From positions 246,901 through 310,900 of the forward strand of contig NZ_JAPQEZ010000001.1 of the NCBI RefSeq assembly GCF_026798195.1: 64,000 bases of DNA, given 5' to 3'. Shown piece by piece: positions 9,199 through 16,137 of this stretch. The translations under genes were made by a program, and so were the position numbers. The stretch is from Lentilactobacillus senioris (GTDB taxonomy: Bacteria; Bacillota; Bacilli; Lactobacillales; Lactobacillaceae). The first letter of the stretch is position 1. Every line of letters starts with the position of its first letter. Under the pieces are notes generated by a model, which saw nothing but the letters and a program-made list of their open reading frames with translations, searched no databases and had not been told where the DNA came from.

Positions 9199-9227
9199 AT
9201 AGTAAATGATAAAAGATGAGTTGTAAA
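9199..9227 (-). promoter_or_regulatory. Predicted promoter of the opp operon
   Basis: On the minus strand, TTTACA (9222-9227) is followed after 17 bases by TACTAT (9199-9204). Transcription would start near 9192, giving an oppA leader of about 48 bases. Confidence 0.55.
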
Positions 9228-9235
9228 TGAGAAAC

Positions 9236-9329
9236 TTTCTAATCTAAATTAGAAAATTGATTCAATCACATGATATATAAGGAATTAAGGTGAATTAATT
9301 TTTTTCAAAAATGAGTCTTTTCTCATTTT
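9236..9329. promoter_or_regulatory. Two inverted repeats upstream of the opp promoter
   Basis: TTTCTAAT-CTAA-ATTAGAAA spans 9236-9255, just upstream of the opp -35. AAAATGAG-TCTTTT-CTCATTTT spans 9308-9329. Both are dyads of eight-base arms in an AT-rich stretch and could bind a regulator. Neither matches a CodY box well, so no regulator is named. Confidence 0.35.
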
Positions 9330-9401
9330 GTGTAAGGGTTTTCTAATGTTAAGGCTGAAATGAACCTCAAAATAATGCGTTTAGTTAGTTTATTTTGGTA
9401 A

Positions 9402-9548
9402 AACGATATACAAAAGGGAGGGGCTCAGGCCACTATTGTTTCCTCGCAAGAAAGTAATGTTTACATTGTGGATGTGGCTCCGTTTGAAGGGCAAAAAGCC
9501 ATGAATAATCATCGGTGGTTATTGCAATCGGAGTTAAAAGCTAGATAA
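9402..9548 (+). pseudogene. Possible remnant of a MazF/PemK-type toxin gene
   Basis: Between two stop codons the plus strand encodes SNVYIVDVAPFEGQKAMNN then HRWLLQ and a TAA at 9546-9548. The pattern VYIVDxxPxEGxE/K...xxRxxL resembles the N-terminal signature of MazF-type endoribonucleases (VYxVDfdPtxGsEqxgxRPaLV). Only about 35 residues remain, no ATG, GTG or TTG lies at a sensible place, and the RP dipeptide is lost. AAGGGAGGGG (9414-9423) looks like a ribosome site before an ATT. No antitoxin gene is next to it. A strong terminator follows. The similarity is short, so this could be chance or an unrelated leader peptide. Confidence 0.25.
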
Positions 9549-9553
9549 TAAAA

Positions 9554-9584
9554 AACCCGTAATGACCATTAGTCATTACGGGTT
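9554..9584. terminator. Intrinsic terminator, dus 3' end
   Basis: AACCCGTAATGAC (9554-9566) pairs perfectly with GTCATTACGGGTT (9572-9584) around CATTA. The A-run at 9549-9555 gives the minus strand a good U-tail, so it mainly serves dus, and it also closes the short plus-strand remnant. Confidence 0.8.
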
Positions 9585-9591
9585 GTTCTGA

Positions 9592-10587
9592 TTATTTTAA
9601 AATATCCGAGGCCGCCAACATTTGGCGAACATCGTCCGTTGATTTAGCATCCATCAATTCTGCTCTTAAGTCAGCGGAGTGGGGAATTGATTTGACGTAA
9701 ATTTTGAAGAACCGCTTCAATGATGGAAAGCGGGGAGAATCGTACAATTTTGAGAAGTCATCGAAGAGATCTAGTTGTAATTTAAGGAGGTCGATTAACT
9801 CTTTGGGGGTGTGCTCATGGGGATCAGCCTCGAAGGCAAATGGATTAGCAAAAATCCCGCGCCCAATCATTACGCCATCTAAACCGGGATGTTCAGCCGC
9901 CAACTTATTAGCGGCTGTCCGATCGGCAACGTCACCATTAACGGCAATCAAAGTGTTCGGAGAAATTGCGTCTCGCATCTTGATGATGTCGTCGATTAGT
10001 TCGTAATGGGCGGGTACCTTGCTCATTTCTTGGCGGGTTCGCATGTGAACCGTTAAAACTTGGACTTCTTGCTTTAATAAAAACGGAATCCATTCCCGAA
10101 ATTCGTCGGTCTTACTGAAGCCTAGGCGGGCTTTCACACTAACTGGTAGCCCAGCTTCCTTGGTGGCCGCGATGACCTCAGCTGCGGATTCTGGGTGCCG
10201 GATTAGGTCACTGCCGCCGTGATTTTTGATGACGGTAGCATCTGGACAACCTGTGTTGATGTCGATGGCTTCAAAGCCCTTTTCTTTGACGGCAAACGCC
10301 GCTTTTCGAAAATCTTCACCAACGTTGCCCCAGAGTTGGACGATGGGTTTGATGGGTTCGTTTTCTGAAATATATAGCCGCCCCTGGGCCGTAAATTTAG
10401 CTTTGGGGTGGGTAATACTTAGAGCGTTCACAAATTCTGTATTGATAACGTCTGGAGCCGCTGCGGAATCAACGACCTGACGGAAAACGGCGTTAGTCAC
10501 GGCTTCCATGGGAGCCAGACTCAAAAACGGCCGGTGTTCGGCCCGTGTTTTAGCAGCAATTTTTTGCCAATATGGTGAAAGTTCCAC
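9592..10587 (-). CDS. dus: tRNA-dihydrouridine synthase family protein
   Basis: This 331-residue FMN enzyme reduces uridine to dihydrouridine in tRNA. It has the TIM-barrel opening FLSLAPMEAVTNAVFRQ (21-37), where APM contacts FMN, and the catalytic cysteine region DINTGCP (Cys114) followed by the lysine-containing IKNHGGSDLI. VSVKARLGF and GVMIGRGIFANPF are the usual flavin-phosphate motifs. The start is GTG at 10587, with AAAGGAGA about ten bases upstream. Lactobacilli often carry a DusB elsewhere; this copy reads DATVIKNHGGS rather than the VPKVxKxxxGAALM of DusB, so it may be a paralogous class. Which tRNA positions it acts on cannot be told from sequence. Confidence 0.88.
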   Translation of the reverse strand: MELSPYWQKIAAKTRAEHRPFLSLAPMEAVTNAVFRQVVDSAAAPDVINTEFVNALSITHPKAKFTAQGRLYISENEPIKPIVQLWGNVGEDFRKAAFAVKEKGFEAIDINTGCPDATVIKNHGGSDLIRHPESAAEVIAATKEAGLPVSVKARLGFSKTDEFREWIPFLLKQEVQVLTVHMRTRQEMSKVPAHYELIDDIIKMRDAISPNTLIAVNGDVADRTAANKLAAEHPGLDGVMIGRGIFANPFAFEADPHEHTPKELIDLLKLQLDLFDDFSKLYDSPRFPSLKRFFKIYVKSIPHSADLRAELMDAKSTDDVRQMLAASDILK

Positions 10588-10681
10588 GGGAAAGTCTCCT
10601 TTACTTATTAAAGATTATTAACTCGTCTATTTTAGCAGAAACTAGCCCAAAAATGTAATTTTTAAGCTAAACCTAAAATAA

Positions 10682-10757
10682 TTGTACTTTTGGATCAAAT
10701 ATAAGATAATGGTCTATGATTAGGGTAGCTACTGGCCGTTTGGTTGGTAGCTTTTTT
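10682..10757 (+). other. Short promoter-terminator unit
   Basis: TTGTAC (10682-10687), a 17-base spacer and GATAAT (10705-10710) make a good promoter. Only about 10 bases after the expected start, AGCTAC (10727-10732) pairs with GTAGCT (10747-10752) ahead of a run of seven T. The product would be a 40-base RNA, or a decoy/attenuated leader of the downstream sugar transporter. Confidence 0.35.
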
Positions 10758-10782
10758 TGTGCGAAATGGTAAATGGAAAAAA

Positions 10783-10829
10783 TTTACATGGAGCTAAATG
10801 CTGATATAATAATATTAGTAACGCTAACA
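10783..10829 (+). promoter_or_regulatory. Promoter of the GRP transporter with a half-matching cre site
   Basis: TTTACA (10783-10788), 16 bases, TATAAT (10805-10810). TAGTAACGCTAACA (10816-10829) overlaps the expected start point; its right half fits the CcpA cre consensus (CGNTNWCA) but its left half has three mismatches. The promoter is solid, the cre call weak. Confidence 0.5.
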
Positions 10830-10954
10830 TTTTTTGTGAAATAAATGGTATAGACTAAAAATTGAAAAAAATTTTCAAGAATTTGAGTTTTCGCTTGAAA
10901 CCACAAAATGAAAAGGTTATCATAAAAGGACTAGTTGAGAAAGGATGATTGATT

Positions 10955-11809
10955 ATGGGGTTACTTTGGCTATTTTTACCCGCCCTTGGTTGGGGGCTAT
11001 TACCGTTTTCAATTGCGTTAATTGGCGGTAGTACAAAAAACCAAATTTTTGGAACGGCGATGGGAACGTTAGTCGCTAGTCTAGGTGTAATTGCTGTGAT
11101 AGGGGTACATATCTCCGTAAAGGACTTTATCATGGCTGCCCTAGCCGGAGCCTTTTGGATCTGTGGTCAAATCGGCCAATATGTTGCATATCGCAATATT
11201 GGGGTTTCTAAAACCATGCCGGTATCTTCCGGGTTGCAATTGATTGGAACGTCCTTAATTGGGGTTTTGATCTTTGGTGAATGGAGCACGCCGGTTGCCA
11301 AAACAATGGGCTTTATCGGTATTGGTCTCCTAGTGTTAGGTGTTTTCTTAACTTCTTACACTCAAAAAGGTGATAAGCAGGGTAATAATGTTAAAGCAAC
11401 TTACACTGTCTTAGTCTTAACCACAATTGGTTATTTAATTTATAATACAATTCCTAAAGGAATGTCTTCATCTGGCTTAGCGATCTTCTTTCCAGAATCA
11501 GTTGGGATGGTAATTGCCGTGTTAATCTATTTGACATTCAGCCATGATTTGAAAGCCTTGAAGGAAGCTAAAAGTTGGAAGCAAATTATTTCTGGGTTAG
11601 TCTTTTCGTTAGCTGCGATTACTTATATCTTCTCGGTTAAAGAAAATGGCGTGAACACCGCTTTTGTAGTCGGTCAATTATCAATGGTATTGTCGACGTT
11701 AGGAAGCTTAATTTTCTTACATGAACATAAAACTACTCGTGAATTGATCTTTACAATTATTGGTTTAGCCTTAATTGTGATGGGAGCAATTGTCACTACG
11801 ATAAATTAA
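10955..11809 (+). CDS. GRP-family sugar transporter (GlcU/RbsU type)
   Basis: This 284-residue protein has ten predicted helices and belongs to the glucose/ribose uptake (GRP, DMT superfamily) group. The opening LFLPALGWGLLPF and the conserved GAFWICGQIGQYVAYRNIGVSKTMPVSSGLQL region (written here in pieces: GQIGQYVAYRNIG, then SKTMPVSSG) are family hallmarks. Members bring in glucose or ribose by proton symport. I cannot choose between glucose and ribose; no ribose kinase is nearby. The ATG at 10955 is preferred to TTG at 10949 because AGAAAGGA lies ten bases before the ATG. Single-gene unit between its own promoter and a strong terminator. Confidence 0.82.
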   Translation: MGLLWLFLPALGWGLLPFSIALIGGSTKNQIFGTAMGTLVASLGVIAVIGVHISVKDFIMAALAGAFWICGQIGQYVAYRNIGVSKTMPVSSGLQLIGTSLIGVLIFGEWSTPVAKTMGFIGIGLLVLGVFLTSYTQKGDKQGNNVKATYTVLVLTTIGYLIYNTIPKGMSSSGLAIFFPESVGMVIAVLIYLTFSHDLKALKEAKSWKQIISGLVFSLAAITYIFSVKENGVNTAFVVGQLSMVLSTLGSLIFLHEHKTTRELIFTIIGLALIVMGAIVTTIN

Positions 11810-11837
11810 AAAAGATGCCTGCGGGCATCTTTTTTGT
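11808..11837 (+). terminator. Intrinsic terminator
   Basis: GATGCC (11814-11819) pairs with GGCATC (11824-11829) around TGCG, extended by A/T pairs, followed by a long T-run. It overlaps the transporter stop codon and abuts the end of the minus-strand dehydrogenase. Confidence 0.85.
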
Positions 11838-11838
11838 T

Positions 11839-12831
11839 TTATACTGTCAGCACCAATTTACCCGTCGTATGCCCCGTCCTAAGTTGGTCTAACATCGCAG
11901 TAATATTGGTAGCGTTCAAGCCGGAGTAGTTAGTGATTTGAGGAGCGTCAATAGCATGTTCATCTACTAATGCTGCAATTTGGGCTAAAATTTGACCCTG
12001 GCTAGCCTCATCCACATGAAAAAGAGATTTAGTAAACATGAATTCCCAATCAAACGAAGCGGCCTTATTCTTGAGCTGGCCGATATCTAATGGATTAGGG
12101 AATTGAACGATGGTGCCAATGTGTCCTAATGGAGCGATCAATCTGGTAACATCGTCCCAGTAAGGGGTTATATCAAAAAGACTGACGATGTAGTCAAAAG
12201 AGTTATCCGGAAGGTCACTGATGGTTACCTCAGCATCTGTATGATAATCTACGGGGTGATCGACGCCTAACTGCCGTAAGTAGTCAAATTTTTTAGGACT
12301 GGCAGTAGCAGTGACCGTCAGTCCTACCCATTTAGCTAGTGGAATTAAGACTGAAGCGACGCCGCCTGCTCCGTTAATTACTAATAGATTGCTAGAATTG
12401 GCGTTAGCTTCAGCGATTACGTGTAGTTTTTCAAATAATAATTCGGCAGCAGTCAGGCTAACTAGGGGCATTGCAGCAGCTTGTTCAGTGGTTATTTCGG
12501 TAGGACTCAAGGCAACTAAATCTTCATTCACAACTTGATATTCTTGAAAACTACCGTCGCGATTAACGGCCCCGGCGTAAAATACTTGATCGCCAACTTG
12601 AAATTTAGTAGCGGAAGAGCCTAACTCAACCACTTGGCCGACAGCGTCATAGCCTAAAATCTGAGGGGCATTTTTACCATCTCTAGTTTCTAGTTGCTTG
12701 ATGTCCACTGGATTGGCAGCTACTGCTTGAATTTTCACTAAAACATCTTTAGCCTCTGGGTTTGGAATTTCAATATTAGCATCCACTAATTCGTGATTTG
12801 CATTCATTAAAACGGCTTTTTGTTGAGTCAT
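11839..12831 (-). CDS. Zinc-independent medium-chain dehydrogenase (quinone oxidoreductase type)
   Basis: This 330-residue protein is of the MDR superfamily: a GroES-like N-terminal domain (about 1-120), then a Rossmann fold with GAGGVAS (154-160). The structural-zinc cysteine cluster and the catalytic zinc ligands are absent, which points to the NADPH quinone reductase / zeta-crystallin branch rather than an alcohol dehydrogenase. ILGYDAVGQVVELG is the conserved substrate-side loop. It probably reduces quinones or reactive enones with NADPH. It is a single-gene unit with its own promoter, divergent from a small XRE regulator, which may control it. Confidence 0.8.
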   Translation of the reverse strand: MTQQKAVLMNANHELVDANIEIPNPEAKDVLVKIQAVAANPVDIKQLETRDGKNAPQILGYDAVGQVVELGSSATKFQVGDQVFYAGAVNRDGSFQEYQVVNEDLVALSPTEITTEQAAAMPLVSLTAAELLFEKLHVIAEANANSSNLLVINGAGGVASVLIPLAKWVGLTVTATASPKKFDYLRQLGVDHPVDYHTDAEVTISDLPDNSFDYIVSLFDITPYWDDVTRLIAPLGHIGTIVQFPNPLDIGQLKNKAASFDWEFMFTKSLFHVDEASQGQILAQIAALVDEHAIDAPQITNYSGLNATNITAMLDQLRTGHTTGKLVLTV

Positions 12832-12881
12832 TTAAGTCCTCCTTAAAATAACCAAATTACTTATTTTTTCTTAACGACTTT

Positions 12882-12910
12882 ATTGTAACAATTATTTGAG
12901 CTAACGTAAA
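12882..12910 (-). promoter_or_regulatory. Promoter of the MDR dehydrogenase
   Basis: On the minus strand TTTACG (12905-12910), a 17-base spacer and TACAAT (12882-12887). Confidence 0.55.
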
Positions 12911-12932
12911 AAACTCGGTTCAGTCCTCTTTT

Positions 12933-12961
12933 TTGCTTAACTAAACCGCGATTAGTATGCT
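12933..12961 (+). promoter_or_regulatory. Promoter of the small XRE regulator
   Basis: TTGCTT (12933-12938), a 17-base spacer and TATGCT (12956-12961). The start point lies about 30 bases before the gene. Confidence 0.5.
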
Positions 12962-13000
12962 TAAGCTAATATTACAAATCTTTAGTTAGGAGGAGCTGCC

Positions 13001-13342
13001 ATGTTATTTTCAGAAGTGCTAAATCAACAGCGCCAAGCTAAGTCTTGGACGGTCCAAGATGTTGCCACTAAGCTAGGAGTTAGCAGTGAAACGGTGGTGA
13101 ATTGGGAAGCTGGAAAGCATTTACCTAATATTTACCAGCTAATTCAAATTAGTGATTTATTTCAGGTTAGCTTGGATGAATTAATTAAAGGTGACGCTAC
13201 GTTGCAACGCTGGTTGGGAGAAACACGCAGTTGGACCCCAAATAATAATTACTATAAGGAAAGCTTATTCGCTAGATATTGGTGGTTAATATTTCCCATT
13301 CTCTGGTGGATTTCATGGATGGTATTAGAATTAAATCGCTAA
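13001..13342 (+). CDS. Membrane-anchored XRE-family regulator
   Basis: This 113-residue protein has an N-terminal helix-turn-helix of the Cro/CI type (about 7-60; LGVSSETVVNWEAGKHLPN is the recognition region). A single hydrophobic segment ends the protein (YWWLIFPILWWISWMVL, about 90-108). Such small HTH-plus-membrane-helix proteins are common in lactobacilli and are presumed to sense the envelope; targets are rarely known. The start ATG has a strong AGGAGGAGC site. Divergent from the MDR dehydrogenase across 169 bases, so control of that gene is plausible but not shown. Followed by a clear terminator. Confidence 0.75.
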   Translation: MLFSEVLNQQRQAKSWTVQDVATKLGVSSETVVNWEAGKHLPNIYQLIQISDLFQVSLDELIKGDATLQRWLGETRSWTPNNNYYKESLFARYWWLIFPILWWISWMVLELNR

Positions 13343-13344
13343 AC

Positions 13345-13372
13345 AAAAAAACTCCCATTTCTGGGAGTTTTT
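13345..13372 (+). terminator. Intrinsic terminator
   Basis: ACTCCCA (13351-13357) pairs with TGGGAGT (13362-13368) around TTTC, followed by T residues. Confidence 0.85.
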
Positions 13373-13802
13373 ACAGTTAGTAGATTAAAATTAAGATTAA
13401 GGTGATCGATGGCACGGATTGCCAACTTACCGTTTGGTGGACAGCAAGTTGCTTCGCACTAGCTTAAAAAGCTAAGTATCGATCTGCTTATAATATATTG
13501 CCGAAACAGATTAAAGTCAAGGATTTGAACTAAAGTAGATTGGTTCACAAACGTTGTTATACCGGCATTTTATGAATTTGCTGCGGGGGATACTTAACAC
13601 TATGCCTATAAACTGGTTTAATTTATTATTCCGATTTTTAAAATAATTGAAAAAAGTCGGAGTTGGTTTAGTAATTCACGTTAAACGCTATATTCATTTG
13701 TGAATTTTATGGTTAAAATCGAATTCAGCGTTGGTATAAAAGGAATTAATTTGTTAAATAAGTTTGCTAAATAGTGATCTAATGTATAAAAATACAAATT
13801 AT
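13373..13802. other. 430-base stretch without an intact gene
   Basis: No reading frame longer than about 30 codons on either strand has a ribosome site. Short open pieces on the plus strand around 13400-13600 (for example MARIANLPFGGQQVASH from 13409) are broken by stops and match nothing I know; they may be the remains of a decayed gene. The last 150 bases are AT-rich. A GCTTCGCACT near 13451 loosely recalls the start of the hairpin element at 48395, too weakly to call it a copy. Confidence 0.3.
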
Positions 13803-14426
13803 TTAAAACAGGTTTTCAATTTTAGTATCACCAGAATGCATCGTGACAACTTTGCGGTAGGTAGATGCTTGGTTAAGCATTTCAGCTAAAACGGCTGCTA
13901 CATCCGGAATGGGGTTATCACCACCATCCGTCACATTAATCGCTGCTGTACCAGTTCCAGCAACATCTTGTAGGGTACCGGGTTGTAAAATAGTGTAGTC
14001 ACCAGTGAAATTATCAATTACCCACTTATCAGCAAAATATTTAGCGATGTTGTAATCCGTTAGGCTGGCCAAACCAGGGATTCCAGCCCAGCGAGCGGGT
14101 TCGGTAGCAAAGAGAGAACTTAACAAAATGAAACGATCAATCTGATTATTCATTGCAGCTTGAGCCACTTTCACTGCTCCAAAAGCATCGGTTTGCAACA
14201 AATCTGCGCCCCGAGAACCAGCTACGAAATAAACAGCGTCCATTCCAGCCAGCTTAGGAGTTAAGCTAGCTAAATCAGCATGCATATCAAACTCGACGGG
14301 GTGAACATTCTGGTTGGTACTTTTAGGATGGCGAGCCCCAGCATAAACTTCGTGACCGTTTGCAACGAGAATATCGGTTAATTGTTGACCAACACGGCCG
14401 CTAGCTCCAACAACAAAAATTTTCAT
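13803..14426 (-). CDS. NAD(P)-binding NmrA-like / atypical SDR protein
   Basis: This 207-residue single-domain Rossmann protein begins MKIFVVGASGRVGQQL; GASGRVG (7-13) binds the dinucleotide. A second family mark is YNIAKYFADKWV (a YxxxK-like pair in atypical SDRs). It resembles the YhfK/YwnB/NmrA-like group, often annotated as sugar epimerase or NAD(P)H-binding protein, with few tested functions. Likely a cytoplasmic oxidoreductase or redox-sensing protein. Monocistronic, with its own strong promoter. The ribosome site TAGGAGGAC is at the usual distance. Confidence 0.78.
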   Translation of the reverse strand: MKIFVVGASGRVGQQLTDILVANGHEVYAGARHPKSTNQNVHPVEFDMHADLASLTPKLAGMDAVYFVAGSRGADLLQTDAFGAVKVAQAAMNNQIDRFILLSSLFATEPARWAGIPGLASLTDYNIAKYFADKWVIDNFTGDYTILQPGTLQDVAGTGTAAINVTDGGDNPIPDVAAVLAEMLNQASTYRKVVTMHSGDTKIENLF

Positions 14427-14459
14427 GATTTGTCCTCCTAAAATTTTAATGGTGCCTTA

Positions 14460-14488
14460 TTTATAGGTGTTTCACTATTAAAAGTCAA
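14460..14488 (-). promoter_or_regulatory. Promoter of the NmrA-like gene
   Basis: On the minus strand TTGACT (14483-14488), 17 bases, TATAAA (14460-14465). Confidence 0.65.
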
Positions 14489-14502
14489 GCAATCAAAGTG
14501 AG

Positions 14503-14531
14503 TTGACATGGGGGATTTAGTTTGAGATGAT
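14503..14531 (+). promoter_or_regulatory. Promoter of the SMR exporter gene
   Basis: TTGACA (14503-14508), a 17-base spacer and GATGAT (14526-14531). The expected start, around 14535-14540, places the whole attenuator structure in the transcript. Confidence 0.6.
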
Positions 14532-14537
14532 ACCTGC

Positions 14538-14606
14538 AAAGCACCACCGGGTGTGAGCACTTATAAAACTCATTAGGTCTTAGTTGAGTTTTATAGGTGC
14601 TTTTTG
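14538..14606 (+). promoter_or_regulatory. Candidate guanidine-type riboswitch / transcription attenuator
   Basis: The short leader of the SMR gene holds two hairpins. The first is GCACC (14541-14545) with GGTGT (14550-14554), loop ACCG. The second is a 17-base-pair stem (14556-14572 with 14585-14601, one G-U pair), loop of 12 bases, directly followed by TTTTT: a strong terminator upstream of the ribosome site. The ACC of loop 1 can pair with GGT (14576-14578) of loop 2. AGCACC (from 14540) can also compete with the 3' side AGGTGCT. This is the layout of a ligand-controlled terminator. Because the gene is a SugE/Gdx homologue, a guanidine riboswitch (guanidine-IV/mepA-like with kissing loops) is the best guess; the class call is inference. 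Confidence 0.5.
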
Positions 14607-14627
14607 TCTTTTAAAGGAGGAAAGAAG

Positions 14628-14942
14628 ATGACTTGGTTTTATTTAGTAATCGCTGGAATTTTTGAAGTGGTGTGGGCTACGACTATGAAGTTCAGCCATG
14701 GATTTAGTCATTTAGGCTATAGTTTGGCGACATTAATCGGCATGGGCTTGAGTTTTGGTTTTTTAGCTTTAGCTACTAAACATCTGCCGCTAAGTATTGC
14801 TTATCCGGTTTGGACAGGAATTGGGGCGGTTGGTTCAATTATTATAGGGGTAACTTTGTTTCACGACCAACTTTCGCCAGCTACCTGGATATTTGTGGGA
14901 CTATTAGTGATCAGCATTTTAGGAATTAAATTAACTAGTTAA
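14628..14942 (+). CDS. sugE: SMR-family exporter, SugE/Gdx (guanidinium exporter) type
   Basis: This 104-residue protein has four helices and opens MTWFYLVIAGIFEVVWATTMK. Glu13 is the proton/substrate-coupling glutamate of small multidrug resistance proteins. KYTHGFS-like KFSHGFS and AYPVWTGIGAVG mark the SugE (Gdx) branch rather than EmrE. Gdx proteins export guanidinium ion in exchange for protons as antiparallel dimers. The ATG at 14628 is chosen over TTG at 14604 because AAAGGAGG (14613-14620) sits seven bases before it. It is a single-gene unit behind a terminator-type leader, which supports control by guanidine. Confidence 0.83.
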   Translation: MTWFYLVIAGIFEVVWATTMKFSHGFSHLGYSLATLIGMGLSFGFLALATKHLPLSIAYPVWTGIGAVGSIIIGVTLFHDQLSPATWIFVGLLVISILGIKLTS

Positions 14943-14950
14943 AAGCACAA

Positions 14951-14978
14951 AAAAACCGCCATCAAAATGGCGGTTAGC
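14951..14978. terminator. Hairpin terminator after the SMR gene
   Basis: ACCGCCAT (14955-14962) pairs with ATGGCGGT (14967-14974) around CAAA. The T-rich tail is on the minus strand only (A-run at 14948-14955), so it may act best against minus-strand transcripts from the hairpin array. Confidence 0.6.
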
Positions 14979-14982
14979 AATT

Positions 14983-15100
14983 ACCTAAAATTCGTTAGGT
15001 AAATTGCCGCGATTCGTCAACCAACCTATAGTAGTCGGAGGTGGTTGAACGCGCAGCTACGCGCGGCGTGCAAAGCACGCGACGACATCTCTGTCGCCTA
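14983..15100. repeat. Array of tandem hairpins (GC-rich island)
   Basis: Five separate perfect or near-perfect hairpins lie within 118 bases: ACCTAA/TTAGGT (14983-15000), CAACCAACCT/AGGTGGTTG (15018-15047), CGCGC/GCGCG (15050-15065), GCGTGC-AAA-GCACGC (15066-15080) and CGACA-TCTC-TGTCG (15083-15096). GC is clearly higher than in the surroundings. It shares AGTAGTCGG (15030-15038) with the array at 48499-48580, which also has three tandem hairpins after that word. It may be a structured RNA or a mobile palindromic element. The bases from 15100 to 15182 show nothing further. Confidence 0.5.
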
Positions 15101-15182
15101 GATTTGGCACCTATAAACTCGTTATACCATGTTTGCTAATAAATGACCAGAACATAGCGATCCGCAAAGTTGAGGTCCCCAT

Positions 15183-15223
15183 AAAAAGTCCTTTAAACTT
15201 TAGGTAAAGTTGAAGGAGTTTTT
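15183..15223 (+). terminator. Terminator-like hairpin in the metalloprotease leader
   Basis: AAAAAGTCCTT (15183-15193) pairs with AAGGAGTTTTT (15213-15223), enclosing AACTTT-AGGT-AAAGTT. The T-run ends 14 bases before the ATG and just before the GGAGGTG ribosome site. It ends upstream transcripts or acts as an attenuator of the protease gene. Confidence 0.55.
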
Positions 15224-15237
15224 ATGGAGGTGAAATC

Positions 15238-16137
15238 ATGAAGGCGATGAAAAAAATAGCTGCATCCTTACTGGTGGGAATGTGTCTGCCAGTAAGCGTT
15301 AATGCAGCCACGCTAAGCTCGACACCGAATCATACTTGGCGGTATGCTAAACGTAGTGCATGGTATCAGGACCGGTCTAAGTCGAGTTACTATCGCCAAA
15401 TTTGGAACCGGGCGAATGCTATTTGGAGTAAAAAAGGATTTAATTGGAAACGAACTACTAAAAAGGTAAAAACTACCGTCTCAACGGTTTCCTCTGGTAA
15501 TCAGTACTGGGTAGGATTAACCTGGACGCGTAATCCTAGTGGTCACTACATTAGTGCCAATAAGGTCCAACTTAATCGGACATTGTTGTCTCAGATGAAA
15601 TATACTAAAACACAACGGGTAAACGTAGCTAAACACGAATTGGGTCATGCGTTAGGACTGGATCATAATACTGACAGTAGTATTAGCGTTATGAATCCAG
15701 CCAACCGCTACCATTCCGTGCGAAACTGTGATGTAGTTGGGATGAAGAGATTATATAACCAACGTTACATTAGTGGCAGTATCACTCGCTACAGTGTTGC
15801 CAGTTTGCTAAAGCCGAACACCGTTAGTTTTGATTATCCTGATGGATTAACTAATAATCCGCAGAGGTTGTGCCAACAATCATCAGTAATTATTAACGCT
15901 CAGGTTCAATCAGTTAAGGATGCTGATCAGTATTTTAGCTGGGTAACTCTACAAAACGTTAAGACGGTGAAGGGCAAGTTTATCACTAATGCTAAGGTAA
16001 AAGTTGCTGGGAACAGTCACACTTTGACTAGCGGCAATCCGCTTCAAGTTGGTGAAAAGGTAGAACTAGGTTTAACTAAGGTAGATAAACACTATGAATT
16101 GGTGGCTAATGAATATGGTATTTTTAATCGTAGCTAA
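15238..16137 (+). CDS. Secreted matrixin-like zinc metalloprotease
   Basis: This 299-residue protein has a Sec signal peptide, likely cleaved after VNA (residue 23). The zinc site HELGHALGLDH gives ligands His133, His137 and His143 and catalytic Glu134, followed by the methionine turn SVMNP (Met152): the metzincin/matrixin arrangement. Residues 30-165 form the protease domain with many Trp, Tyr and Arg. A C-terminal domain of about 110 residues is beta-rich and unrecognised. No LPxTG anchor, membrane helix or wall-binding repeat is seen, so it should be released. Targets are unknown. The gene is monocistronic, with GGAGGTG before the ATG and a strong terminator after it. Confidence 0.78.
   Translation: MKAMKKIAASLLVGMCLPVSVNAATLSSTPNHTWRYAKRSAWYQDRSKSSYYRQIWNRANAIWSKKGFNWKRTTKKVKTTVSTVSSGNQYWVGLTWTRNPSGHYISANKVQLNRTLLSQMKYTKTQRVNVAKHELGHALGLDHNTDSSISVMNPANRYHSVRNCDVVGMKRLYNQRYISGSITRYSVASLLKPNTVSFDYPDGLTNNPQRLCQQSSVIINAQVQSVKDADQYFSWVTLQNVKTVKGKFITNAKVKVAGNSHTLTSGNPLQVGEKVELGLTKVDKHYELVANEYGIFNRS

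Noticed and set aside
9236..9255. CodY box before opp
   Set aside because: The dyad TTTCTAAT...ATTAGAAA matches the CodY consensus poorly beyond AATTTTCT.
14538..14606. Guanidine-I (ykkC) riboswitch
   Set aside because: The leader is too short, about 70 bases, and lacks the conserved ykkC core; if it responds to guanidine it must be another class.
14983..15100. CRISPR array or tRNA in the hairpin island
   Set aside because: There are no repeated units of equal length with spacers, and no cloverleaf or TTCRANY loop; the hairpins are all different.
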